NCBI GenBank assembly: GCA_018969295.1
Contig: JAGWYN010000064.1
Span: 1 to 19,785, forward strand
DNA length: 19,785 nucleotides
Source of the DNA: Chloroflexota bacterium
GTDB taxonomy: Bacteria; Chloroflexota; Anaerolineae; Caldilineales; Caldilineaceae
Direction: 5' to 3'
Positions 1 to 7,581 of the stretch are shown one piece after another; positions within the stretch are counted from its first letter, which is position 1; every line of letters begins with the position of its first letter. Below the pieces are notes generated by a model that was not told the origin of the DNA, did not search any database, and saw only the letters and a program-made list of their open reading frames with translations. A program made the position numbers and the translations under genes.

Positions 1-131
1 CCGTCTGGTTCGGCTTCTACGACCCCGACACAGGCCAGCGGGTACCGCTGCTTGACCGGCAGGGAGCCCTCCTGGTCGACAGCCAACTGGCGCTGACCAC
101 TCTGCAGGTGGCCGCTTCCTCCCCCCCCTGA
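1..131 (+). CDS. C-terminal end of a large membrane glycosyltransferase-like protein (partial, 5' end outside window)
   Basis: An open frame read from base 3 to the TGA at 129-131 gives 42 residues, beginning V-W-F-G-F-Y-D-P-D-T-G-Q-R. The F/L-Y-D-x-x-T-G-x-R-x-P-L-L-D pattern followed by a short beta-like tail (L-T-T-L-Q-V) is the ending seen in the intact membrane proteins downstream (1832-4396, 4383-7430, 8595-10976). This is therefore very likely the last strand region of the same extracytoplasmic beta-type module. The membrane part lies outside the window, so the class of enzyme (family 39-like or PTPS-related) cannot be told. The orientation matches the plus-strand family 39-like genes. 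Confidence 0.75.
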   Translation, partial: VWFGFYDPDTGQRVPLLDRQGALLVDSQLALTTLQVAASSPP

Positions 132-132
132 G

Positions 133-149
133 CTGCACGCCTTGTGCAG
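133..149. terminator. Short hairpin just after the first stop codon
   Basis: CTGCAC (133-138) and GTGCAG (144-149) form a perfect 6-bp stem with a 5-base loop, two bases beyond the stop at 129-131. No T-run follows, so it is at best a weak or Rho-assisted 3' end. The position is the main argument. Confidence 0.25.
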
Positions 150-261
150 ATCGCCCCGCCGCTGCCCGGACATTTGTAGGGTTGTCAACGGTGGCTGGGC
201 AATCATGGCCTGTCCTTTTCGTAAATCCCGAGGTACAGCGGCGGGTCTGCTCACCTCCCAG

Positions 262-475
262 TCAATTGTCGACCTGCTGAGCGCCAAACTGCGCCGCAAG
301 CAAATCGACCGACTCTTCGCCATCGCCGATCAACTGGCAAACCAGAGTGCTCCAGCCATGAGCGCTGCCGAAGCCGAAATCGAAGCTGCTTTGGCACGGT
401 GCACCGCGCACTGTCCTCGCACGAGCAGAACACCTTCACCTCTATGCATCGCCTCAACTCTTAGAGTCCGTTTAG
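262..475 (+). pseudogene. Decayed type II toxin-antitoxin remnant (antitoxin C-terminus joined to PIN-toxin fragment)
   Basis: The 440-base stretch between the first partial gene and the aldo/keto reductase has no intact gene. In one frame, 283-396 reads A-K-L-R-R-K-Q-I-D-R-L-F-A-I-A-D-Q-L, then S-A-A-E-A-E-I-E-A-A-L. This resembles the helical C-terminal half of antitoxins that precede PIN-domain toxins. One base out of frame, 413-475 reads V-L-A-R-A-E-H-L-H-L-Y-A-S-P-Q-L-L-E-S-V then TAG. That resembles the 'A-x-x-x-x-L-Y-x-S-P-x-L-L-E' segment of PIN proteins. The start of the antitoxin and the acidic N-terminal motif of the toxin are missing, so this looks like a deletion plus frameshift. 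Recognition is by motif memory only, and chance resemblance is possible. Confidence 0.35.
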
Positions 476-573
476 GGATTATACCGGGAGCGGCTGTGCA
501 TTTGAGCAAGGGATGGGTTGATGCCAAGGCTGACTCTGGCGAATGCGGGGGAGACGGCGACGGTCGCGGCTCC

Positions 574-1605
574 TTACACCGGTGGCGGGTTGCGTTCCTT
601 GAAGCCGCGCTGGTGCCAGTAGGGATAGGGCAGCGTCACTGCGCTGGCGGCGTCGAGGCGGGCAACCTGTTCCGGCATCAACGCCCAGCCGACTGCGCCG
701 AGGTTGTCGCGCAACTGCGTCTCATTGCGGGCGCCGATAACCAGCGTCGCCACCGTCGGGCGCTGCAGCAGCCAGTTGAGCGCAATTTGCGGCACGCTCT
801 TGCCCGTCTCCCGCGCAAGCTCTTCCAGCGCATCGACCACCGTGAAGACATATTCATCTTCGACCGGCGGGCCGCCCGCCTTCGCCACTTCGCTGCGCAG
901 GCGGCTGACTTCTGGCAGCGGCGTGCCGCTGCGAAACTTGCCGGTCAACCGCCCCCAGCCAAGCGGACTCCACACCACCGCGCCGACACGCTGGTCGAGC
1001 GCCAGCGGCATCAGTTCCCATTCATAATCGCGCCCGATCAGCGAATAGTAGGCCTGGTGCGCCACGTAGCGCGCCAGGCCGTATTTCTCGGAGATGGCCA
1101 GCGACTTCATCAGGTGCCAGCCCGAAAAGTTCGAGCAGCCGATGTAGCGAATCTTGCCGGCACGCACCAGGTCGTCGAGCGTTTGCAGCACCTCTTCGAT
1201 CGGCGTCATGGCGTCGAACCCATGCAGCTGATAAAGGTCGATGTAGTCGGTGCCGAGCCGGCGCAGGCTGCCCTCCACCGCCTGGATCAGGTGGTGGCGC
1301 GACGAACCGACATCGTTTGGCCCAGGGCCGCTGCGAAAGGTTCCTTTGGTCGAGAGGATCACCTGATCCCGCCGTCCACGGATTGCCTGGCCAAGAATTT
1401 CCTCGGCAGCGCCACCTGAATAGCCATCAGCAGAATCAAACATCGTCAGCCCCGCTGCCAGGCAGATGTCGACCAGCCGCGTGGCGTCGGCGACATCACT
1501 GGCGCCCCACGCGCCGAAAAACTCCCCGCGCCCGCCAAAGGTGCCGGTGCCCAGGCATAGCACCGGTACTCTGAAGCCAGACGCACCCAGTTGTCGATAT
1601 TCCAT
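574..1605 (-). CDS. Aldo/keto reductase
   Basis: A 343-residue NAD(P)H-dependent oxidoreductase of the aldo/keto reductase superfamily, a soluble TIM-barrel enzyme that typically reduces aldehydes or ketones to alcohols. The catalytic tetrad is visible: D57 and Y62 in F-D-S-A-D-G-Y-S-G-G, K87 in L-S-T-K-G, and H128 in Y-Q-L-H-G. The family pattern G-x-S-N-F/W is present as I-G-C-S-N-F-S. The cofactor-phosphate region near the C-terminus reads V-I-G-A-R-N-E-T-Q-L-R-D-N-L. Length is typical for the YajO/Tas-like subgroup. A TTG six bases upstream (1611) is in frame, but ATG 1605 is preferred because GGAGGAGG at 1613-1620 lies seven bases from it. It stands alone, divergent from the glycosyltransferase gene at 1832. 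The substrate cannot be deduced. Confidence 0.93.
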   Translation of the reverse strand: MEYRQLGASGFRVPVLCLGTGTFGGRGEFFGAWGASDVADATRLVDICLAAGLTMFDSADGYSGGAAEEILGQAIRGRRDQVILSTKGTFRSGPGPNDVGSSRHHLIQAVEGSLRRLGTDYIDLYQLHGFDAMTPIEEVLQTLDDLVRAGKIRYIGCSNFSGWHLMKSLAISEKYGLARYVAHQAYYSLIGRDYEWELMPLALDQRVGAVVWSPLGWGRLTGKFRSGTPLPEVSRLRSEVAKAGGPPVEDEYVFTVVDALEELARETGKSVPQIALNWLLQRPTVATLVIGARNETQLRDNLGAVGWALMPEQVARLDAASAVTLPYPYWHQRGFKERNPPPV

Positions 1606-1612
1606 CTTCAAG

Positions 1613-1620
1613 CCTCCTCC
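1613..1620 (-). promoter_or_regulatory. Ribosome binding site of the aldo/keto reductase
   Basis: On the minus strand this reads GGAGGAGG, a near-perfect Shine-Dalgarno sequence with a 7-base spacer to ATG at 1605. It decides the start against the in-frame TTG at 1611. Confidence 0.75.
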
Positions 1621-1657
1621 AGCTATTTCCAGCCATCCTCTACGTTGTTGAAGACAG

Positions 1658-1669
1658 GGGCAGCTGCCC
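1658..1669. promoter_or_regulatory. 12-bp perfect palindrome at the likely transcription start of the aldo/keto reductase
   Basis: GGGCAGCTGCCC is self-complementary and lies directly downstream of the predicted -10 at 1675-1683. That is where an operator for a dimeric repressor would sit. No regulator is identified, and the palindrome could be fortuitous in GC-rich DNA. Confidence 0.25.
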
Positions 1670-1674
1670 AGCTA

Positions 1675-1683
1675 ATTTTATCA
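1675..1683 (-). promoter_or_regulatory. Extended -10 promoter of the aldo/keto reductase
   Basis: The minus strand reads TG-A-TAAAAT, a strong extended -10 element (TG-N-TANNNT). There is no good -35 at 17 bp, which is usual for extended -10 promoters. Predicted transcription would start near 1668, about 60 bases before the ATG. Confidence 0.5.
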
Positions 1684-1751
1684 GCAGCAGGCTCCGGCCA
1701 CGCCAGCCAATTCCAGGGAAAGTGATTTGCTCCCGCAGTCGAATGCTCCTG

Positions 1752-1760
1752 TGGTAGTAT
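1752..1760 (+). promoter_or_regulatory. Extended -10 promoter upstream of the 1832 glycosyltransferase gene
   Basis: The sequence TG-G-TAGTAT fits TG-N-TANNNT, with predicted start near 1767. No clear -35 is visible. A perfect inverted repeat, GTAGCGA-CT-TCGCTAC, follows at 1769-1784 at the very start of the predicted leader and could fold as a 5' hairpin (6-bp stem, 4-base loop). Confidence 0.45.
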
Positions 1761-1831
1761 ACCGATGGGTAGCGACTTCGCTACAAAATTGGCGGTATTT
1801 GCGCGTATTTGCCAAGTGGGGCAACGATTCG

Positions 1832-4396
1832 ATGATCCAGCAGTTTCCGCCTGTCCCAAGCCAACGCCGTTGGCTCGTTCTGGCCCTCCTCGCCCTGCTG
1901 GCCCATCTGCCGTTGGGGGTCGAGGGTGCTGGTGTGCTGGTGCGCAGCAGCGCAGCTTTTTTGTTGTTGGTGGCAGTGCCGGGTCTTCTGCTGGCTGGCT
2001 GGCTAATCGGCAGCCAGTCCACAGAAGAGTGGCTGGTCTACGGCGTCGGCCTTGGTTTTGGATTGGCCACGGCCCTGGTGCTGCTGGCCAGCCTGCTGCC
2101 TGGGCCGGTGACGCCAGCCCATCTGTTGTTCGGGCTGGATGGGCTCAGCGTCGGTCTGCTGGCGTTGAACTGGCTGCGCCCCCGGCCGGCTGCAGGGTCG
2201 GCAAACCAACGTTGCCCTCGCTTCTGCGCCGCTGCGACCGCCCTGATCCTGCTGGCAGCAGCTGGCGTTCGCCTGGCCAACCTCGGCTACAGCCAGATCC
2301 AGGGCGATGAGGCTTCCGCCCTCGTGCGGGCAGCCAGCCTGATCCAGGACCACCCCGACGCCATTTTCTTCCAGCCGCGTGGACCCCTGGACACGGCCAT
2401 CCCTGCCGGGATGCTGGTGCTCAGCGGTGCAAAGACAGAATTGGCGCTGCGGCTGCCTTTTGCGCTGGCGGGCCTTTTGGCGGTGCTTGCCGTCGTTCAG
2501 CTTGGCCGAGCGCTGGCTGGCTGGCCAGTTGGGCTGCTCGCCGGCACAGGGCTGGCCCTGGACGGCTATGCCACTGCGTTCAGCCGCATGATGCACTACG
2601 AAAGCGTTGTCCTGCTGACCACCACAGCCGCCGTGCTTGCCCTGTACAGAATCTGGGCACTGCCCACAACGGAGCGGGCCGCCGCGCGTCCGCTCTTCTG
2701 GGTAGCAGCGCTGCTGGCGGCCACGGCGCTGCTGGCCCATTATGACGGCGCCGTCGTCCTGATCGCCGGCGGGTATCTGCTCTTCACCCGGCAGCGCAGC
2801 GGCCTGTACACGCATCTGCGGGCGGGCGCGCTGCCGCTCGCAGTGGCACTGGGGGGGACAGGAATCTTCTACGTGGCCTTTGTCCTGCATCCCAATTTCA
2901 GCGCAACCGTCGGGGGCTATTCGCAATCGCTGCTCGACGAAAGCCGCTGGCTGGTCGACAACCTGTTGATCTACGCCGAACGCACGGCGTTCTATTCTGG
3001 GACGGTTCAGCTGTCCCTGCTGGTGGCAGGGATCTGGGGGCTGGCTTCCGTCGCGCTGTGGCGCGGGCCACGCTGGGGGGGAGTGCGCTGGCTCGGGTTA
3101 TGGGCGCTGGCCACTCCGCTGTTCCTGGTGGCTGCGCCCGCGCTGCCCCTGGGCAGCACTGCACTCTGGGCGGCAGCGCTCGGGCTGGCCCTGCTGCTCA
3201 CGCCGACCCTGCCAACGGCAGAGCGTCTGCTGTGGGTCTGGTTTGGGGTCCCGTGCTTTGCAGCCTTGTTTCTGACTGCACGCCCTGGGCTGCACTTTTA
3301 TATCTTCTCCCCTCCCCTGGCCCTCTTGCTGGGCTGGGGAACTGTGCGGCTTCACCGGTTTCTGAGCCGCCAGTCCTGTGCCCGCCTGGCCCAGCCTGTG
3401 CTGGCAGCCACTCTGCTGGTCGTCGCTGCCGCAGGCGGCACCCATCTCTACCAGCTTTTTGTCAGCACAGAGGAGCAGGCGATGCAGGCCAAAGCAACAC
3501 AGACCCCTCCCTGGCTCTGGCCTGCGGACACCTTCACGACCCCGATCCTCTATTTTGGCATCCCTTACGATGCAGGATGGCGCACCATCGGTGCGTGGTA
3601 CGACCAGGGGAGGCTGCAGGGCTCCTACCAGACCAATATCGACCGCTGGATCAGCGACTGGTATACGGTCGGCGCAGAATACTGTAAGTCTGCGTCTGAC
3701 TACGTGATCCTTGACCCCTTTTCGCAGCCCGGCTCGGCTGCGCGTCTGGAAGCGGAGCTCGGCGAAGGCTACACGCTGCATGCCTTCACGGCCAGAGCGG
3801 GTGAACCGCGTCTGCTGGTCTACAGCCGTACCCCCGGACACAATCCCGAGGGGTTCGACCTGGACCCGTCCGTTGCACCGCTCGATCTCCCGGTCAAGCG
3901 GGCTCCTCTCCCGATCACCCCTTGGTCTGGTACGGCCCCACTGACGCCGGCCGACTATCGTTTCGGAGAGACGCTGGCGCTGCGGGGGCTGCGCGTTGAC
4001 TTCTCGCAGTCAAGCGTCGGCGGCCAGGCGGCGAGCGTGGCCGCAGGAGATTTCTTGAGCATCTCACTGGATTGGCAGCTGCTGGCCCAGAGCTCGCGCA
4101 CGTACACCGTCTTTCTCCAGCTGATCGACGACAACGCCCACAAAGCGGGCCAGCGCGACACGCAGCTGGCCTGCAACAGTGGCCCGACCGATGCATGGCG
4201 CGCCGGCAAGGAGGCGCTGGGCTACTACCGTCTGCCCGTCGCAGCGGACGCACCGTCCGGCACCTACATGCTGGTCGCCGGTGTCTACGACGCACAAACC
4301 CAAGAACGCTTGCCCGTCTACGACCGCGAAGGAACCCTCCTGGGGGATGCCCTCCCGCTGCAGCAGGTTCGCATCCAATCCGCTATGGATCGCTGA
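1832..4396 (+). CDS. GT-C type (family 39-like) membrane glycosyltransferase with C-terminal beta-type module
   Basis: An 854-residue polytopic membrane protein. Members of this superfamily (ArnT/PMT-like, GT39/PF13231-like) transfer a sugar from a polyprenyl-phosphate donor on the outer face of the membrane. Hydrophobic helices occur near 12-30, 40-60, 70-90 and repeatedly to about residue 560. The first extracytoplasmic loop carries the acidic pair expected of GT-C enzymes, Q-G-D-E-A (D159, E160). A soluble region follows to the end. Its last part (from about 703) is a beta-rich module with Y-T-V-F-L-Q-L-I-D and G-V-Y-D-A-Q-T-Q-E-R-L. A longer frame opens at a TTG (1727), but that lies upstream of the predicted promoter, and ATG 1832 begins just before the first membrane helix. 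Only a weak GGGG-type ribosome site precedes it. Its stop overlaps the convergent gene 4383-7430 by 14 bases. Donor and acceptor are unknown. Confidence 0.8.
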   Translation: MIQQFPPVPSQRRWLVLALLALLAHLPLGVEGAGVLVRSSAAFLLLVAVPGLLLAGWLIGSQSTEEWLVYGVGLGFGLATALVLLASLLPGPVTPAHLLFGLDGLSVGLLALNWLRPRPAAGSANQRCPRFCAAATALILLAAAGVRLANLGYSQIQGDEASALVRAASLIQDHPDAIFFQPRGPLDTAIPAGMLVLSGAKTELALRLPFALAGLLAVLAVVQLGRALAGWPVGLLAGTGLALDGYATAFSRMMHYESVVLLTTTAAVLALYRIWALPTTERAAARPLFWVAALLAATALLAHYDGAVVLIAGGYLLFTRQRSGLYTHLRAGALPLAVALGGTGIFYVAFVLHPNFSATVGGYSQSLLDESRWLVDNLLIYAERTAFYSGTVQLSLLVAGIWGLASVALWRGPRWGGVRWLGLWALATPLFLVAAPALPLGSTALWAAALGLALLLTPTLPTAERLLWVWFGVPCFAALFLTARPGLHFYIFSPPLALLLGWGTVRLHRFLSRQSCARLAQPVLAATLLVVAAAGGTHLYQLFVSTEEQAMQAKATQTPPWLWPADTFTTPILYFGIPYDAGWRTIGAWYDQGRLQGSYQTNIDRWISDWYTVGAEYCKSASDYVILDPFSQPGSAARLEAELGEGYTLHAFTARAGEPRLLVYSRTPGHNPEGFDLDPSVAPLDLPVKRAPLPITPWSGTAPLTPADYRFGETLALRGLRVDFSQSSVGGQAASVAAGDFLSISLDWQLLAQSSRTYTVFLQLIDDNAHKAGQRDTQLACNSGPTDAWRAGKEALGYYRLPVAADAPSGTYMLVAGVYDAQTQERLPVYDREGTLLGDALPLQQVRIQSAMDR

Positions 4397-7300
4397 CGGT
4401 CAGGGTCGTCAGCGGCAGCTGCCGGTCACGGAGCTCTTCACCGCTGGCTGCCAGAAGCGGCACTCGCTCCCCGCTGGCTGGGTCGTACAGGCCTGTGTTG
4501 AGCGTGTACTCGCCGGGCAGGGCAGTGGCAGCGACCGTCAGCATCACCTGGTCGACGATGAGTTCGTCGCGCTGCCAGGTATGGGTCGGATTCCCCCCTC
4601 GCAAGGGGGGCTGGTCCACCTGGGCCGCCATCCCCAGCGTGGGCGAGTAGAGCTGGAAGAACTGGGTGTAGGGTTGCTCTGCCGGCTTCAGCCCGCGGTA
4701 AAAAAGGGTCACAGTCACCGAATCGCCTGGTTGCAGGACAGGGGCGGAGGTGACGCTGTAGCCCACAACCTCTGCAAACGTCCCGTAGGTGGCCTGGACA
4801 CGCTGCTGAGGGGCGGGCTGGGGTGAACTCGCCACAATCTTGATGGGAGGCAGGTCCAGCGCGTCTTCTTCTTGTTCGCCAGCCCTCCACAAAAAGCGGT
4901 CCAGATCTCCATAATCGTAGAATCCCACGCGTGGGTAGTACAGGCCCGAACGCACCTCCGCTGGGATACGCAGCACATAGGTGTCAGGTTCGGTGTATGA
5001 CAGATCCCAAAAGCGCGGTCGCGCCAGTTCCTGGCCTGGAATTTTGTCAAGGGCCACCAGCGTCTGTCGTGTATGGCTGACCAGATGCAAAAAGCTGTGG
5101 TAGTCCTCGGAAAGTTCGCTGTGTGCTCGCCAGTACAGACGCACCGTGAGCAGGTCGCCTGGTCGGGCGAGCAACGGCTGGCGGCTCTGCGGATCGGGCT
5201 CTACCCCGTCGACAGCGACGGTATAGCCAGCCAATTCGACCTGCTCGCGGCTCTGCGGATCTGTCAGAAGGATGCCTAAGGGCTGGAACGCCGGTGCAGC
5301 CGGCAATTCGACCGGCCCCAATGCCAGCCAGTCTGTCCGTCCTGCCTCTGTCGCAACCTGCATTTCCAGCTGATAGGTGCCGGCCGGCTGACCGTTCGAC
5401 AGCGGGAGGCGATAGCCGTCCCGCACCAGCATTCCTGGCAACCAGCGCACGGCGGGCAGCGTCCCATGATACGGTTCGCTGTCGATCTGGCTGACGACTG
5501 TGCCGCTGGCATCTCTCAGCCGCCAGGTGGTGGCCAGCCATTTGTAGGTGCGCCGGTTGTACCAGTAGGGGGTGAGCAGCAAGCTGCGTCCGTTCTCTGC
5601 CATGTCGCTCCGATGGCCCAACAGCGTGAGGCCAGGGAGCACCTCGGTCTGGCTCGAAATCAGCGGTTGTGGGGGGTCTTGGAAAGGTGCGTGCAACAGC
5701 AGCGCTGCTGCCACCCCTGCTGCCGCCATGGCGGCAGCAGGCCAGCGCCGGCGCTGCAGCAGCCACACGATCCCCAGCCCCCACAAAGTTGCAACGGTGA
5801 GCCATTCTGCCCCAACCTGGACCGCAGAGTCTGTCCGGGCAACGACCACTGTGTGGCGGCCAGCGGGCAGGTCGACGGTCACCAGCCCCTGGTGGGTCGA
5901 CGGATAGACCGTCAAAGGTGTCTGAGCGTTCAGGGTTGCTTGCCAGCCAGGGAAAAAAAACTGGTTCAACCGCAACGTCGCCGGGCTTTCCGTCTCCACC
6001 GTCAGCTGCAGCCCGTTGTGCGTCACGGCTTGCAGCGAGAGCTGGTCGACGACCTGACCAGCGGGCTCGTCTTCCACAGGTCCCCGATCGAACTGTTCGG
6101 CCCAGCGAGGCAGAAACTCACGGTGCCAGCCAGCGCCCCAGGCGCGATAGATCGCCTCGTAACGGGCGATCACCGCCGGGTCGAGCGCAATATCGGCGTA
6201 CATCGCCGTATCAAACGTCGCCACATACGGGCGACCGGCCAGCAGGGCAGCCAGGGCGATCGTGCTGGCCAGCAACACTTGAACAGGGCGCTGCCGCCCC
6301 AGCAGCACCAGCCCCCCAGCCAGAATGGCTGTCGAAAGGCTGACTGCGGTCAGCAGACGCCAGGGAAACTGGACGACGCGCAAGAGGTCGACATTTTCCC
6401 AGAGCAACAGGCTGGCCGGTGTGATCCCCAGCGCAGCCACAGCCCCCAGCACGACCCAAAACCACCACAACGGCGACCGACGGCGGGTCCACAGCAGCCC
6501 AGCCAGAGCCAGCGCGGCCTGCACCAGCCCCAACCGAAATGGAACCGAACTGAACGGATAGGGGTACGGGAGGGTGGGCTCGACCACAGTCGCCCACGAC
6601 CAGACATGCTCGGCCAGATTGGGCGCGTTGAACGCCAGAGACGAAAGCAGGTTCCGTTCCAGAAGCAGCGGCAGCCAAAAAAAGGCCGTGATCCCGGCAG
6701 CCACCAGTGCCCCAACCGCCAGTCCGCCGGCACGCCGAAAGAACTCGCGCCGCCCCCCTGGCAGCACCGCCAGCAAGGTGACCCCATACGGGCCCAGCAG
6801 CAGCGGCAGCAGCAGCAGCGTGATGTTGTGCCCGATCGCTATCCCCCCCAGCAGCACCGCAGACCCCACCCAGTACAGCTGCGGCCGCGGGCGCGTCCAC
6901 ACACGCGTCACCGCCCAGAACAGCCAGGGCAACAGCGCCTGGGCCAGCAACTCTGCCAGAGCGCCGCGCACGTAAAGGTTGACCAAAAAATAGGGGGTGT
7001 ACAGATAGACCCCAGCAGCGGCCAGCCCGGCCCAGCGCCCGGCCGGACCGTGGTCGGCATAGAGATCGCTGGCGAGCAGAAACATGCCCGCACCCGCAGC
7101 CAACACCAGCCCCCCCATCAGCACAGCCAACGCAGAAGGCAGGGCCACACCCGCCAGGTGCAACAGCTCTGCCACCCCGTAGATGAAGGGGGCATAAAAA
7201 TTCAATGTAGGATACCCGTAGCCGGTCATCAGACTCGGCAACCAACGCGGAAAAAAATTGCCGGAACGTACCTGCTCGTCCAGCAAAGACAGACGGATCA

Positions 7301-7430
7301 GATGCACCGAACCGTCGTGTGTCTTGGGAAATCCTTCGCTGAGCAACGGCCAGAGTGCTGGCAGCGCCAACAGCGCCAGCAGCCCCCACAAAACCCCGCG
7401 AGAGGTCACCCAGGACCTGGTTGGCCGCAT
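4383..7430 (-). CDS. Large membrane protein, '6-pyruvoyl-tetrahydropterin synthase related' type, with three C-terminal beta-type modules
   Basis: A 1015-residue protein. Residues 1 to about 450 are membrane helices with the hallmark N-terminal loop H-D-G-S-V-H-L (H38, D39) and F-F-P-R-W-L-P-S-L-M-T-G-Y-G-Y-P. This matches the membrane family annotated as 6-pyruvoyl-tetrahydropterin synthase related (PF10131), a GT-C-like family of unproven activity despite its name. A segment with F-F-F-P-G-W-Q-A-T-L and D-L-P-A-G-R-H resembles YfhO-type proteins. Two more helices precede three tandem soluble modules starting near 593, 728 and 878. The last ends with G-L-Y-D-P-A-S-G-E-R-V-P-L-L. The frame opens further upstream to 7583, but ATG 7430 best matches the N-terminus of its paralogue at 13831-16860. 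It is divergent from the AraC gene and convergent with 1832-4396. Confidence 0.8.
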   Translation of the reverse strand: MRPTRSWVTSRGVLWGLLALLALPALWPLLSEGFPKTHDGSVHLIRLSLLDEQVRSGNFFPRWLPSLMTGYGYPTLNFYAPFIYGVAELLHLAGVALPSALAVLMGGLVLAAGAGMFLLASDLYADHGPAGRWAGLAAAGVYLYTPYFLVNLYVRGALAELLAQALLPWLFWAVTRVWTRPRPQLYWVGSAVLLGGIAIGHNITLLLLPLLLGPYGVTLLAVLPGGRREFFRRAGGLAVGALVAAGITAFFWLPLLLERNLLSSLAFNAPNLAEHVWSWATVVEPTLPYPYPFSSVPFRLGLVQAALALAGLLWTRRRSPLWWFWVVLGAVAALGITPASLLLWENVDLLRVVQFPWRLLTAVSLSTAILAGGLVLLGRQRPVQVLLASTIALAALLAGRPYVATFDTAMYADIALDPAVIARYEAIYRAWGAGWHREFLPRWAEQFDRGPVEDEPAGQVVDQLSLQAVTHNGLQLTVETESPATLRLNQFFFPGWQATLNAQTPLTVYPSTHQGLVTVDLPAGRHTVVVARTDSAVQVGAEWLTVATLWGLGIVWLLQRRRWPAAAMAAAGVAAALLLHAPFQDPPQPLISSQTEVLPGLTLLGHRSDMAENGRSLLLTPYWYNRRTYKWLATTWRLRDASGTVVSQIDSEPYHGTLPAVRWLPGMLVRDGYRLPLSNGQPAGTYQLEMQVATEAGRTDWLALGPVELPAAPAFQPLGILLTDPQSREQVELAGYTVAVDGVEPDPQSRQPLLARPGDLLTVRLYWRAHSELSEDYHSFLHLVSHTRQTLVALDKIPGQELARPRFWDLSYTEPDTYVLRIPAEVRSGLYYPRVGFYDYGDLDRFLWRAGEQEEDALDLPPIKIVASSPQPAPQQRVQATYGTFAEVVGYSVTSAPVLQPGDSVTVTLFYRGLKPAEQPYTQFFQLYSPTLGMAAQVDQPPLRGGNPTHTWQRDELIVDQVMLTVAATALPGEYTLNTGLYDPASGERVPLLAASGEELRDRQLPLTTLTVSDP

Positions 7431-7465
7431 CACCTTCCAGCACCGGAAGGAATCGCACTCAACAC
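7430..7465 (-). CDS. Candidate leader peptide (uORF) coupled to the 4383-7430 gene
   Basis: On the minus strand GGAGGAGAGG (7467-7476) precedes a GTG at 7463-7465 that opens an 11-codon frame, V-L-S-A-I-P-S-G-A-G-R. Its TGA shares a base with the ATG of the large membrane gene (TGATG). The same frame extends up to an ATG at 7481-7483, almost at the predicted transcription start. The large gene itself has no well-spaced Shine-Dalgarno sequence, so translation by coupling to this short frame is a sensible reading. Alternatively the strong site is used directly at longer distance, or the true start of the large gene is elsewhere. Confidence 0.4.
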   Translation of the reverse strand: MLSAIPSGAGR

Positions 7466-7489
7466 GCCTCTCCTCCACTTCATTTCTGT

Positions 7490-7498
7490 AGCATACCA
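7490..7498 (-). promoter_or_regulatory. Extended -10 promoter of the 4383-7430 gene
   Basis: The minus strand reads TG-G-TATGCT, which fits TG-N-TANNNT. Predicted initiation is near 7483. The near-identical string TGGTACACTACAAAAAT occurs on the minus strand upstream of the paralogue at 13831-16860. Confidence 0.5.
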
Positions 7499-7546
7499 CG
7501 AAGGTACCTCGCGCAGCCAAACCCGTTGTGAAACGAGCCCTGGCGT

Positions 7547-7576
7547 TTGATGGCACTGGGCGGTTTGCAGTAAGAT
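7547..7576 (+). promoter_or_regulatory. Promoter of the AraC-family regulator gene
   Basis: TTGATG (7547-7552) and TAAGAT (7571-7576) are separated by 18 bp and resemble -35 and -10 boxes. The -10 ends only five bases before the ATG at 7582, so transcription would begin at or within a base or two of the start codon. That implies a leaderless mRNA. Confidence 0.5.
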
Positions 7577-7581
7577 AAGGC

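Noticed and set aside
142..1419. 425-codon plus-strand open frame
   Set aside because: Most of it is antisense to the well-supported aldo/keto reductase, and its translation is rich in R, H and Q as expected of a shadow in GC-rich DNA. Only the first part is discussed, as a toxin-antitoxin remnant.
2003..2926. 307-codon minus-strand open frame
   Set aside because: Antisense to the 1832-4396 glycosyltransferase. Repetitive Q/G/R composition and no motif.
5466..7550. 694-codon plus-strand open frame
   Set aside because: Antisense to the membrane protein gene 4383-7430. The translation is dominated by Q, R, P and H and has no domain pattern, the signature of an antisense frame opposite Leu/Ala/Trp-rich membrane segments.
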